The notes beneath the pieces were generated by a model. The model saw only the letters and a program-made list of their open reading frames with translations, did not search any database and was not told where the DNA came from. DNA of 64,000 nucleotides from assembly GCA_963717475.1 (NCBI GenBank), contig OY970337.1, forward strand, positions 2,232,001-2,296,000. The letters run 5' to 3'. A program made the translations under genes and the position numbers. Below are positions 42,067-50,941 of this stretch, piece after piece. How positions within the stretch are numbered: position 1 is the first letter of the stretch; each line of letters begins with the position of its first letter. This stretch comes from AC-32 sp963717475 (lineage in GTDB: Bacteria > Actinomycetota > Thermoleophilia > Gaiellales > Gaiellaceae).

Positions 42067-42896
42067 AACGCGATCCCCTGTCAGGGCGCCTCGTCGCCTT
42101 CGCTCCTGCACGCGCTCGCCGCCCCGGCGTGGGCGTGGTCCAGGTCGAGCCCGAGACTCCCGAGGAGCTCGAGAGCTGCCCCTTCTGCGAGGGCCGCGAG
42201 GACCGGACGCCTCCCGAGGTCCTCGCGCTGCCTGCCGACGGTCGCGCGCCCGACACGCCGGGCTGGCGGGTCCGGGTAGTGCCCAACCTCTACCCGGCCT
42301 TTGCGCGCCAGGAAGTCGTCATCCACTCCCCGCGGCACGTGCGGACGTTCGCCGACCTCACCGACGACGAGATCGACCTCGTCGCCGAGGTCTGGCGCGC
42401 GCGCACAGTCGACGAAGGCCCGGCCTACGTCCACCCGCTGATCAACGAGGGCCGCGCCGCGGGGGCAAGCCTGCCGCATTCGCACTCGCAGCTCGTCTGG
42501 CTCCCGGAACCGCCTCCGGCGGTCGCCGTTGAGCGGCCTGAAGCACTGACCGAGCTGCTCTCAGCGGCGAAGGAGCAGCGCCTCGTCGTTTCGGAGGCAG
42601 ACGGCGTGGTCGCGTTCTGCCATCCGGTCGGCCGTCTGCCCTACGAGACGCTCATCGTGCCGGCGGGGGACGCGGCCCTTGCCGCCGCGCTACGCCTTCT
42701 ACGAGAGCTGGTGGCCCGCCTCCGGCAGGCCGAGGGCGCCGTTCCCTGGAACGCGTGGCTCCACCACGACAGCAGCGCCTGGCACATCGAGCTCCTGCCG
42801 CGTCTGTCGGTCCTGGCCGGCCTCGAGCTCGGGGCAGGGATCTACGTCAACTCTCTGCCGCCCGAGCAGGCGGCGGAGAACCTGCGCGCCGGTTAA
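42063..42896 (+). CDS. Galactose-1-phosphate uridylyltransferase-like protein, CTG start
   Basis: 277 residues of the HIT superfamily. The N terminus KRDPLSGRLVAFAP matches the RRDP-x-TGRWV start of GalT. The zinc-binding pair SCPFCEGRED, VVPNLYPAF, AGASLPHSHSQLVWLP (the H-x-H-x-Q catalytic motif) and WHIELLPR follow. No ATG, GTG or TTG lies near this start. CTG at 42063, overlapping the slipin TGA as CTGA, is the natural position. It could work on galactose or on another nucleotide sugar; no other Leloir gene is nearby. Confidence 0.85.
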   Translation: MKRDPLSGRLVAFAPARARRPGVGVVQVEPETPEELESCPFCEGREDRTPPEVLALPADGRAPDTPGWRVRVVPNLYPAFARQEVVIHSPRHVRTFADLTDDEIDLVAEVWRARTVDEGPAYVHPLINEGRAAGASLPHSHSQLVWLPEPPPAVAVERPEALTELLSAAKEQRLVVSEADGVVAFCHPVGRLPYETLIVPAGDAALAAALRLLRELVARLRQAEGAVPWNAWLHHDSSAWHIELLPRLSVLAGLELGAGIYVNSLPPEQAAENLRAG

Positions 42897-43204
42897 GCGC
42901 CGTTACGCGCGGCGATCTTCGTCGCGCGGAAGGTACGGGCCGCCTCGATCGCGGCGCCGAGGTTCAGGCCCTTGTCCTTCGCCTGCTTGATCAGCATCAC
43001 GGTCTCGAGCGCCTCCATGTCGTAGATGCGCTGCTTCTTGCCCTTGGTCGGGATCTGGGCCTTGTTCGTCCAGTAGTCCAGCTGCATCTTCGAGATCCCC
43101 GCGATCTGGCAGACCTGGCCCAGGTAGAGCTCGATCTTGTCGAGATGCTCGGAAATGTCGATGGGCTCCAGAAAATCCACTGCCTTGTCGTACATCGGAT
43201 CCAC
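42893..43204 (-). CDS. MerR-like HTH regulator
   Basis: 103 residues with one MerR-type winged helix: LGQVCQIAGISKMQLDYWTNK, then a lysine-rich hinge KGKKQRIYDMEALE and the helix VMLIKQAKDKGLNLGAAI. There is no ligand domain beyond it, so the protein is the short form. Its own promoter lies upstream in the gap to gyrA, where a -10-like TATACC is visible. Its targets are unknown; the nearest candidates are the gyrase genes behind it. Confidence 0.75.
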   Translation of the reverse strand: MDPMYDKAVDFLEPIDISEHLDKIELYLGQVCQIAGISKMQLDYWTNKAQIPTKGKKQRIYDMEALETVMLIKQAKDKGLNLGAAIEAARTFRATKIAARNGA

Positions 43205-43231
43205 CTTCCGCCGGGGTCGTCTAACTTCAAA

Positions 43232-43260
43232 GGTATACAGGCCCGACGCGAGTTTGGGAA
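43232..43260 (-). promoter_or_regulatory. Candidate promoter of the merR-like gene
   Basis: On the minus strand TTCCCA (-35) and TATACC (-10) are separated by 17 nt, about 28 nt ahead of the ATG of the merR-like gene. The -35 is weak. The 86-nt gap also contains a palindromic TGTTTCGGGTGAAAGT at 43273-43288, similar to a degenerate parS site. Confidence 0.4.
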
Positions 43261-43290
43261 GAGGACCCCACGTGTTTCGGGTGAAAGTTG

Positions 43291-45840
43291 CTATTTCTTA
43301 GTGTTTTCTACATCTGACGCCAACGCGGGCGCCGGACCGGCGCCGTCCCCGTCGCCGCCGCTCTCAGCCTCACCCTCGGCGACACGGGCGATGCTCGAGA
43401 CCACCTCGTCCTTGCGCAAGCGCACCACGATCACGCCCTGAGTGGAGCGACCGAGCCGCTTGATGTCGTTGACCGGCATCTTGATGACGGTGCCGCCGGT
43501 GGAGATCAGGATCAGCTGTTCGCCGTCGCGCACCGCGGCCGCGCCGGCGAGCTGGCCGCGCGCCTCGGTCAGCTGAACCGTCTTGACCCCGAGCCCGCCG
43601 CGCCCCTTGACCGGGTAGTCCGCCACGCGGGTGCGCTTGCCGTAGCCCTGGTCGGTGACGACGAGGATGTCGAGATCCTCGCGCGCGATCGAGGCGGAGA
43701 TGACCTCGTCGCCCTTGCGGAGCCCCATGCCCTTCACGCCCGAGGTCGCGCGTCCCATCGGCCGGGCCTGCTGCTCGTGGAAGCGAATCGCCTGGCCCTT
43801 GCGCGAGATCAGCATGATGTCGTCCGTTCCCGACGAGTGCAGAACGTCGACGAGCGCATCGTCCGGCCGCAGCTTGATCGCGATGATCCCGTCGGCCTTG
43901 AGCGGCGTGTTGTACTCCTCGAACTTCGTCTTCTTGACCATCCCCTTCCTGGTCGCGAGCACGAGGTACTCGGCTTCCTTGAAGTCGCGCGTCGCGATCA
44001 CGGCCTTCACCTGCTCGTCCTGGCCGAAGGGGAGCAGGTTGACGATCGCGCGGCCCTTCGACTGGCGCGTTCCGAGCGGCAGCTCGTGCACCTTGAGCCG
44101 GTAGACCTTGCCGACCGAGGTGAAGAAGAGCAGGTAGTCGTGCGTGGAGGCGACGAACAGGTGCTCGATGTAGTCGTCCTCCTTCATGTCCATCCCCATC
44201 ACCCCGATGCCACCGCGCCGCTGCTCGCGGTACGTGGTGACGGGTAGCCGCTTCACGTAGCCGGAGCGGGTGATCGCGATGACCATGTCCTCTTCCGCGA
44301 TCAGGTCCTCGAGCTCGAGGTCGTCCTCGCCCACGACGATCTCGGTGCGGCGCTCGTCGACGCGGGCGTAGGCGCTCACCAGCTCGTCGAGCTCCTCCTT
44401 GATGACGCCATCGACCTTCGCCGGGTCGCCGAGGATCGCCCGCAGCTCCGCGATCCGCTCCTGGAGGTCCTTGAACTCTTCCTCGATCTCCTTGCGCGCG
44501 AGCCCGGTCAGGCGCGCGAGACGCAGGTCGAGGATTGCCTGGGCCTGGATCTCCGAGAGCTCGAACTGCTCCATCAGGCCCGTGCGCGCATCGTCGGTGT
44601 CCGCGGCGTTGCGGATCAGCGTGATCACCGCGTCGAGGTTGTCGAGCGCCTTGAGGTAGCCCTCGAGGACATGCGCGCGGCGCTCGGCCTGGCGCAGCTC
44701 GTACTTCGAGCGGCGGGTGACGACCTCGCGCTGGTAGTCGAGGTAATGCCGGACGAGCTCGAGCAGCGAGAGCGTCTTCGGGACGCCGTCGACGAGCGCG
44801 ACCGCGTTGTAGCCGAACGTCGTCTGCAGCTGGGTCAGCTTGAAGAGCTTGTTCAGCGCGACCTGCGGCACCGCGTCGCGCTTGAGCTCGACGTAGATGC
44901 GCATGCCCTCCTTGTCGGAGTGGTCCTGCAGCGCCTCGTCGGACATCGGCACCTCGGTCAGCGTCTGCGCCTTGACGAGATCGGCGATCTTCTCGATCAC
45001 GCCGCCCTCGCCGGCCTTGCGGACGCCGTACGGAAGCTCCGTGATGATGATCGCGCTCTTGCCGCCGCGCAGCTGCTCGATATGCGCACGACCGCGCACG
45101 GTGATGCGCCCGCGCCCGGTCCGGTACGCGTCGCGGATCCCGGAGAAGCCGACGATGGTGCCTCCGGTGGGGAAGTCCGGCCCCTTGACGTGCTTCATCA
45201 GCTTCTCGACGTTGATCGACGGGTCCTCGATCATCGCCACGATGCCCTTGACGACCTCGCCGAGGTTGTGCGGCGGCATGTTCGTCGCCATCCCGACCGC
45301 AATCCCCGCGGAGCCGTTCACGAGCAGGTTCGGGAAGCGAGCCGGCAGCACGGTCGGCTGGCGCCGCGATTCGTCGTAGTTTGGCTCGAAGTCGACCGTG
45401 TCCGCGTCGATGTCGCGCAGAAGCTCGGTCGCGATCCGGGAGAGCCGGCACTCGGTGTAGCGCATCGCGCCGGCGGGATCGCCGTCGACCGAGCCGAAGT
45501 AGCCCTGGCCGTCGACGAGCGGGTAGCGCAGCGAGAACGGCTGGGCCAGGCGGACGAGCGCGTCGTAGATCGCCTGGTCGCCGTGCGGGTGGTAGTTGCC
45601 CATGACCTCGCCGACCACGCGCGCGCACTTCCGCGTCGGGCGGTTCGGCTGAAGACCGGACTCGTGCATCGCGTAGAGCACGCGGCGGTGCACCGGCTTG
45701 AGCCCGTCGCGCACGTCCGGCAGCGCGCGGCTCACGATCACGCTCATCGCGTAGTCGAGGAAGCTCGTGCGGACTTCCTGGTCGAGCTCGCGGCTCTCGA
45801 TCCGGCCGGCGCCGAGCGGGCCGCTCTCGATCTCAGACAT
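43291..45840 (-). CDS. gyrA: DNA gyrase subunit A
   Basis: 849 residues. The active-site tyrosine is in AGAMRYTECRLSRI; the N-terminal domain begins SFLDYAMSVIVSRALPDVRDGLKP. The quinolone-binding segment is NYHPHGDQAIYDALVRLAQ, with Gln at the position of E. coli Ser83. The C-terminal pinwheel contains a GyrA box, REQRRGGIGVMGM, with Ile in place of the usual Lys. The tail is acidic (EGEAESGGDGDGAG). It overlaps the gyrB stop by 8 nt. It forms the A2B2 gyrase that introduces negative supercoils. Confidence 0.97.
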   Translation of the reverse strand: MSEIESGPLGAGRIESRELDQEVRTSFLDYAMSVIVSRALPDVRDGLKPVHRRVLYAMHESGLQPNRPTRKCARVVGEVMGNYHPHGDQAIYDALVRLAQPFSLRYPLVDGQGYFGSVDGDPAGAMRYTECRLSRIATELLRDIDADTVDFEPNYDESRRQPTVLPARFPNLLVNGSAGIAVGMATNMPPHNLGEVVKGIVAMIEDPSINVEKLMKHVKGPDFPTGGTIVGFSGIRDAYRTGRGRITVRGRAHIEQLRGGKSAIIITELPYGVRKAGEGGVIEKIADLVKAQTLTEVPMSDEALQDHSDKEGMRIYVELKRDAVPQVALNKLFKLTQLQTTFGYNAVALVDGVPKTLSLLELVRHYLDYQREVVTRRSKYELRQAERRAHVLEGYLKALDNLDAVITLIRNAADTDDARTGLMEQFELSEIQAQAILDLRLARLTGLARKEIEEEFKDLQERIAELRAILGDPAKVDGVIKEELDELVSAYARVDERRTEIVVGEDDLELEDLIAEEDMVIAITRSGYVKRLPVTTYREQRRGGIGVMGMDMKEDDYIEHLFVASTHDYLLFFTSVGKVYRLKVHELPLGTRQSKGRAIVNLLPFGQDEQVKAVIATRDFKEAEYLVLATRKGMVKKTKFEEYNTPLKADGIIAIKLRPDDALVDVLHSSGTDDIMLISRKGQAIRFHEQQARPMGRATSGVKGMGLRKGDEVISASIAREDLDILVVTDQGYGKRTRVADYPVKGRGGLGVKTVQLTEARGQLAGAAAVRDGEQLILISTGGTVIKMPVNDIKRLGRSTQGVIVVRLRKDEVVSSIARVAEGEAESGGDGDGAGPAPALASDVENTKK

Positions 45841-48223
45841 CCAGGTTCCTCACCTCGAGGGCGTTCTGCTCGATGAAGGCGCGGCGCGGCTCGACCTCGT
45901 CGCCCATCAGCCGGGAGAACCACAGGTCGGCGGCGGCCGCGTCCTCGACTTCGACGCGGACGATCATCCGGTTCGCCGGATCCATCGTCGTCTTCCAGAG
46001 CTCGGGAGCGTTCATCTCGCTGAGGCCCTTGAAGCGCGTGATCTGAATCCCGCTCTTGGCGAGGCCCAGCGCGTGGGAGCGGAGCTCCTCGAACGTGAGC
46101 GCGTACTCGGACTCCTTGCCGAGCTGCAGCTTGAACGGCGGCAGCCCGCCCACGATCTCGGCCAGCCGCATGTGCGCCTTGCGCAGGTGCTCGAAGATCG
46201 GCGAGCCGAGGAGCTCACCCGGGACGACCACGTTCATCGTCGCGTTCGTCTCCTGCTCGATCACCTGGACGAGCAGCGAGTCGCCGTCGACCGAGGCCTC
46301 GAGGCCGAAGCCGTTCTGGTCCCTGGCCGCGATCGCGGCCACGGCGTCTGCCGCGGAGACCACGTCGGTCTCGACCAGGCGGTGGGCGACCACGAAGTCC
46401 GAGGCCTGGGGGCCGAAGTCGGAACGCAGGCGCGCAACCCACCCCGAGTACTCGCTCAGAGCGCGCGCGAACCGCTTGTAGCGGCTCTCGGTCAGCTTGA
46501 TCTGGACACCGTCGCGCGCCTCGATCTCGAGATCTCCGAAGCGCTCGCGCACGAGCAGGTCCTCGAGCTGCGAGTCCTTCTCCAGGTAGCTGTGCTGGTT
46601 CCCGAGCCGCGCGAGGTAGAGCGGCGGCACCGCGATGTAGATGTAGCCCCGTTCGAACAGCTCGGGCATGTGCCGGTAGAGGAACGTGAGCACCAGCGTG
46701 CGGATATGCGCGCCGTCCACGTCGGCGTCGGTCATGACGACGATCCGGTGGTAGCGCAGCTTGGAGATGTCGAACTCGTCGCCGATGCCGGTGCCGATCA
46801 CCTGGACGAGGAGCTGGATCTCGGCGTTCGAGAGGACCTTGTCGATCCGGTTCTTCTCGGAGTTGATGATCTTCCCGCGCAGGGGCAGGATCGCCTGGTT
46901 CGACTTGTCGCGCGCCTCCTTGGCGGCGCCGCCGGCGGAGTTGCCCTCGACGATGAACATCTCGGCGAGCTCCGGGTCGCGCACCTGGCAGTCAGCGAAC
47001 TTCTTCGCGATCTCGCCGCCGAAGGCACCCTTGCGCCGGGTCAGGTCACGAGCCTTGCGCGCGGCCTGGCGGGCGCGCGAGGCCGCGATGGCCTTCTGGA
47101 TGATCTGCTTTGCGTCCTGTGGGTTCTCCTCGAGGAACTGCCCCAGCTTCGCGTTGACCGTCTGCTCGACGAAGCCCTTGATCCACGGGTTGCCGAGCTT
47201 CGTCTTCGTCTGACCCTCGAACTGCGGGTTCTGCAGCTTGACCGAGACGACCGCGGCGAGGCCCTCTCGCGCGTCCTCGCCCTCCAGGTTGTCCTCCTTT
47301 TCCTTGAGCAGGCCGAGATCGCGCGCGAACTTGTTGATCGTGCGCGTGAGCGCAGCGTTGAAGCCCGAGAGGTGCGCGCCGCCCTCGTGGGTGTTGATGT
47401 TGTTGGCGAAGGTGTAGAGCGACTCCTGGTACGAGGAGTTCCACTGCATCGCCACCTCGACCGCGCCCTGCTCGTTCTCGCCCTCGAAGAAGGCGATGCG
47501 CTTGTGGATCGGATCTTTCGGCGAGTTGACGTGGGCGACGAAGTCGCGGATGCCGCCCTCGTAGTGGTACTCGGCGCGCTCTCCGCCGGCGCGCTCGTCG
47601 GTCAAGACGATGCGCAGGCCGCGCGTGAGGAACGCCGTCTCGCGCAGGCGCTGGCTGAGCGTCTCGTACGACCAGTCGCCGTCCTCGAAGATCTCCTCGA
47701 CGTCGGGCAGGAACGAGATCGTCGTCCCGGTCTCCTTGCTCTCACCGACGATCTCGAGCTCGCTCGTCGGCTCCCCGCGGGCGAAGCTCTGGCGGTGGAC
47801 CTTCCCGTCGCGCTTCACCTCGGCGACCAGCCACTCCGAGAGCGCGTTCACGACCGAGATGCCCACGCCGTGGAGGCCGCCGGAGACCTTGTAGGCGGCG
47901 TCCTCGCCGCCGAACTTGCCGCCGGCGTGGAGCTTCGTCAGCACCACCGTCAGCGCGGAGAGACCCTGCTCGGCCATCAGGTCCACCGGGATGCCGGAGC
48001 CGTTGTCCGTGACCGTCACGGAACCATCCGGATGGAGCGTCACGTCGATGCGATCGGCACGCCCCGCGAGGGCCTCGTCGACGGCGTTGTCGACCGCCTC
48101 GTAGATCAGGTGATGGAGCCCGCGCGCGCCCGTCGAGCCGATGTACATGCCCGGCCGCAGCCGGACCGGCTCGAGGCCCTCGAGGACGGTGATGTCTTTG
48201 GCAGTATAGGAGTCTTTACCCAT
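45833..48223 (-). CDS. gyrB: DNA gyrase subunit B, long form with TOPRIM insert
   Basis: 796 residues. The GHKL ATPase has YEAVDNAVDEALAG, TDNGSGIPVD and SGGLHGVGISVVNALSEWL. The transducer has AHLSGFNAALTR. The TOPRIM domain has EMFIVEGNSAGGAAKEARD, PLRGKI and MTDADVDGAHIRTLVL. Between the TOPRIM core (YLARLGNQHSYLEKD) and the tail (MNAPELWKTTMDP) lies an extra region of about 170 residues, the kind of insert seen in E. coli-type GyrB and absent from most actinobacterial GyrB (about 675-690 residues). It starts at ATG 48223. Confidence 0.97.
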   Translation of the reverse strand: MGKDSYTAKDITVLEGLEPVRLRPGMYIGSTGARGLHHLIYEAVDNAVDEALAGRADRIDVTLHPDGSVTVTDNGSGIPVDLMAEQGLSALTVVLTKLHAGGKFGGEDAAYKVSGGLHGVGISVVNALSEWLVAEVKRDGKVHRQSFARGEPTSELEIVGESKETGTTISFLPDVEEIFEDGDWSYETLSQRLRETAFLTRGLRIVLTDERAGGERAEYHYEGGIRDFVAHVNSPKDPIHKRIAFFEGENEQGAVEVAMQWNSSYQESLYTFANNINTHEGGAHLSGFNAALTRTINKFARDLGLLKEKEDNLEGEDAREGLAAVVSVKLQNPQFEGQTKTKLGNPWIKGFVEQTVNAKLGQFLEENPQDAKQIIQKAIAASRARQAARKARDLTRRKGAFGGEIAKKFADCQVRDPELAEMFIVEGNSAGGAAKEARDKSNQAILPLRGKIINSEKNRIDKVLSNAEIQLLVQVIGTGIGDEFDISKLRYHRIVVMTDADVDGAHIRTLVLTFLYRHMPELFERGYIYIAVPPLYLARLGNQHSYLEKDSQLEDLLVRERFGDLEIEARDGVQIKLTESRYKRFARALSEYSGWVARLRSDFGPQASDFVVAHRLVETDVVSAADAVAAIAARDQNGFGLEASVDGDSLLVQVIEQETNATMNVVVPGELLGSPIFEHLRKAHMRLAEIVGGLPPFKLQLGKESEYALTFEELRSHALGLAKSGIQITRFKGLSEMNAPELWKTTMDPANRMIVRVEVEDAAAADLWFSRLMGDEVEPRRAFIEQNALEVRNLDV

Positions 48224-48266
48224 GAAAAAAGCCCTGCAACTTGCACATTTCCGGGCTGAAGTTAGT

Positions 48267-48731
48267 CTACCAGACGGAGCGGCCGGAAGAGGCCCTCGCG
48301 AGGCTTGCGCGCGCAGCTTTTTCCACTGTTTTGCGCAATTCCTCCGAGTCGATCGCGGCGGCCCAGGAATGGGCCTCGCGCGCCTGGTCGAACGTGGCCT
48401 CCGGCAGAGGCTCCGGCCGGGCCTCGGACGCCTCTGGCTGGGGGTCCGGAAGGGGTCCCGGAGCGAACCGCAAACGCTTCGGTGCCGAGGCTCCGAGCGC
48501 CTCCTGGAGGCGCGGCAGGATCTCTCCCTCGAGCTGGCCGAGCTCGAAGGCCCACGCCGAGGAGCTCGCGTTCACGTGCAGGGTTCCGTCGCGCGCGATC
48601 CGCGCCGGCCACGCGTTCGCGGCCACCTGCTCGCCGACCAGCCCGGGCCACGCTTCGACGACCTCAGGCATCGCGCCGGAGCCGCCGAAACGGCGCAGCT
48701 CGTGCCGAACGGTGTCGCCGATCCGCTCCAC
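48267..48731 (-). CDS. dciA: DUF721/DciA-like helicase-loading protein
   Basis: 154 residues from GTG 48731, immediately after the recF stop. The DUF721 domain (about 15-95) shows MPEVVEAWPGLVGEQVAANAWP, GTLHVNASSSAWAFELGQLEGEIL and an APKRLRF end; the rest is a proline-rich tail. DciA proteins load the replicative helicase in most bacteria, which fits the position between recF and gyrB. The symbol rests on family and location. Confidence 0.8.
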   Translation of the reverse strand: MERIGDTVRHELRRFGGSGAMPEVVEAWPGLVGEQVAANAWPARIARDGTLHVNASSSAWAFELGQLEGEILPRLQEALGASAPKRLRFAPGPLPDPQPEASEARPEPLPEATFDQAREAHSWAAAIDSEELRKTVEKAARASLARASSGRSVW

Positions 48732-49808
48732 TCAGGCCGCCTCCACTCGGCTCGTCCCGTCGCTTTCCTGCGCGACGACTACGGTCTGGGCGGGCTCCCC
48801 GGGGAGGGCGTTTCGGCTCGCGCTCGTGACCAGCGCCTGCCCCGACGCCCGCAGGCGGTCGGCCAGGATCCGCCGCCGGTCCGGATCGAGCTCGGAGAGA
48901 ACGTCGTCCAGCAGCAGCAGCGGCCGCGCGCCTCGGCGCTCCTCCAGAAGCTCGGCCTCGCCGAGCAGCAGCGCGAGAACCGCGAGGCGCTGCTCCCCCT
49001 GCGAGCCGAACGCGCGCAGGTCGCGCTCGCCCGCCAGGACCCCGACATCGTCGAGATGCGGGCCCAGGCTCGTCGTCCCGCGCTCGAGGTCGCGCGCGGT
49101 GCGGGCCTCCAGCTCGTCCACCGTCGGCGCCGTGGCCTCGTAGGCGAGCTCCGCGCCGGGGAGGCCTAGCTCGGCAGCGCGCTCCGCGAACGGCGGCCGT
49201 AGCAGCGACACGGCTTCCCGCCGGCCTTCGACCAGCTGCGCGCCGAGATGGCTCACCTGCTCGTTCCAGGGCGCGAGCGCGTCCCGCGAGGAGAGCCCCT
49301 GTGCCACGCGCCGAAGCGCAGCATTCCGCTGTCCCACGGCCGCGCCGTACTCCGCGGAGAGGCCGGCCCGCGACGGCGAGATCCGACCCAGAACGCGGTC
49401 GAAGTACGCGCGCCGCGCCGCGGGGCCGCCCTTCACGACGACGAGCCGGTCGGGAGTGAAGACAAGGGTGGCCACCTCCGAGCGCAGCTGCTCGGCCGCA
49501 CGGAGCCTCGCGCCGTTCAGGCTTGCCCGCTTGCCGGTTCCGAGCTCGAGCGTGACCTCGACCTCCACCGGCACTCCCGCCCGCCGCCCACGGAGCGCGA
49601 TCCGGGCAGCGTCGCGCCCGAAGCGCACGAGCTGGGCGTCAGCGCGTGTCCGCGGCGAGAAGCCCTGCGTGCCCACATGCAGCGACTCGAGCAGGTTCGT
49701 CTTCCCCGCTCCATTCGGCCCGGTCACGAGCACGAGCCCCGGCTGCAGCTCCAGCTCGAGCCGCGCGTAGGAACGGAAGTCGCGTAAGGAGACCGCGCCT
49801 ACGATCAG
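48732..49808 (-). CDS. recF: DNA replication and repair protein RecF, CTG start
   Basis: 358 residues, the normal length, if started at CTG 49808. This gives an N terminus of IVGAVSLRDFRSYARLELEL, matching the conserved RecF start, then Walker A TGPNGAGKTNLLES (near residue 30), LVFTPDRL, the ABC signature AFGSQGEQRLAVLALLL and Walker B RPLLLLDDVLSELD. The first canonical start is a GTG at 49733, which would delete the first beta strand. CTG 49808 overlaps the dnaN stop exactly as CTGA. RecF loads RecA at gaps. Gene order dnaA-dnaN-recF-dciA-gyrB-gyrA is standard. Confidence 0.93.
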   Translation of the reverse strand: MIVGAVSLRDFRSYARLELELQPGLVLVTGPNGAGKTNLLESLHVGTQGFSPRTRADAQLVRFGRDAARIALRGRRAGVPVEVEVTLELGTGKRASLNGARLRAAEQLRSEVATLVFTPDRLVVVKGGPAARRAYFDRVLGRISPSRAGLSAEYGAAVGQRNAALRRVAQGLSSRDALAPWNEQVSHLGAQLVEGRREAVSLLRPPFAERAAELGLPGAELAYEATAPTVDELEARTARDLERGTTSLGPHLDDVGVLAGERDLRAFGSQGEQRLAVLALLLGEAELLEERRGARPLLLLDDVLSELDPDRRRILADRLRASGQALVTSASRNALPGEPAQTVVVAQESDGTSRVEAA

Positions 49809-50941
49809 CCCGCGAGCCGGATCGGCATGATCAGGTACAGGAAGTCGTCGCTCTCGCCTTGCAGCACCGCCGGCCGCAAGGGGCTGATCAGCTTCAAGCG
49901 CAGCTGCTCGCCGACGACCGACTCGACGCCGTCTCGCAGGAACTCCGCGTTGAAGCCGATCTCGAGCGCCTCCGCTCCGAACGGCGCCGGCAGCGACTCC
50001 CGCGCTTCGCCGACGTCCTGCGTCTGCGCGGACACCGTCAGCTCGCCGTCGCTGAACCGCAGCCGGAGCGGCGAGTTGCGCTGCGCCATCACCGAGACAC
50101 GGCGGACGACGTCGAGGAGCTCCTCGCGCGGGAGCGGGACCTCGTGCTCGAAGGTCTCCGGGACGAGCTGCTTGTAGTTCGGGAACTGCCCGTCGATGCG
50201 GCGCGTGGTCAGCCAGGCGGTGCCGGTCCCGAAGACGACCTGGTTCTCGTGGACTCCGAGCGAGACCTGCTCGCCCTCGGGCGCGATCCTGGCGAGCTCG
50301 CCGAGCGCGCGCGCCGGAACGATCGCCTCGAGCTCCGGAAGCGTCCCTTCGAACGCGGTCTCCTTGACCGAGAGCCGATACGAGTCGGTCGCTGCCATGA
50401 CGAGCTTGCCGGGCTCGAAGCGCATCAGGACGCCGGTCAGCACCGGCCGTGACTCGTCGCGAGACGCGGAGCGGCTGACCCGCGCGACGGTCTCGAGCAG
50501 CGTGGCGCGGTCGACCTCGTGGAGCTCGATGCCCTGCGTCTGCGGCAACCGCGGGAAGTCCTCCGGGTTGTACGTGTGGAGGCGGTAGCTCGCGGAGCCG
50601 CAGCGAATCTCGACTGCCGCTTCCTCGGGCTTGTGCTCCAGCGAGACCTCCGCTGCCGGCAGGAGCCGCGAAAGCTCCAGCAGCAGCCGCCCGGGAACCA
50701 CAACCGAGCCCTCCGACTCGACCTTCGCCGCGAGCGAGGTCCGCAGCGAGACCTCCATGTCAGTCGCGGCGAGGCGCAGCGTCCCCTCCTCCGCCTCGAG
50801 CAGGATCCCCGACAGAATCTGGACGGTCGTGCGCGTCGAGACGCCGCGCGAGACGATCCCGAGCGCGTGCAGGAGCTCGTCGCGCGAGCAGACGGTGTTG
50901 AGGGTTCCTCCGGTCACCACAGCTTCTGTTGCTTCCATCAT
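49805..50941 (-). CDS. dnaN: DNA polymerase III beta sliding clamp
   Basis: 378 residues in the three-domain clamp fold. Recognisable parts are TVQILSGILLEAEEGTLRLAATDMEVSL in domain 1, SRSASRDESRPVLTGVLMRFEPG in domain 2 and the C-terminal FLYLIMPIRLAG, the usual YLIMPIRL ending near the peptide-binding cleft. It starts at 50941 and lies 154 nt behind dnaA. The clamp ties the replicative polymerase to DNA. Confidence 0.96.
   Translation of the reverse strand: MMEATEAVVTGGTLNTVCSRDELLHALGIVSRGVSTRTTVQILSGILLEAEEGTLRLAATDMEVSLRTSLAAKVESEGSVVVPGRLLLELSRLLPAAEVSLEHKPEEAAVEIRCGSASYRLHTYNPEDFPRLPQTQGIELHEVDRATLLETVARVSRSASRDESRPVLTGVLMRFEPGKLVMAATDSYRLSVKETAFEGTLPELEAIVPARALGELARIAPEGEQVSLGVHENQVVFGTGTAWLTTRRIDGQFPNYKQLVPETFEHEVPLPREELLDVVRRVSVMAQRNSPLRLRFSDGELTVSAQTQDVGEARESLPAPFGAEALEIGFNAEFLRDGVESVVGEQLRLKLISPLRPAVLQGESDDFLYLIMPIRLAG

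Noticed and set aside
43370..45628. A 752-residue frame on the minus strand inside gyrA
   Set aside because: It is the other-frame shadow of gyrA, rich in Arg and Ala with no motifs.
45767..48259. An 830-residue open frame on the plus strand antisense to gyrB
   Set aside because: It is the shadow of gyrB in a high-GC genome: no start signal, biased composition (Arg, Asp, Leu, Val) and no recognisable domain, whereas gyrB motifs on the other strand are complete.
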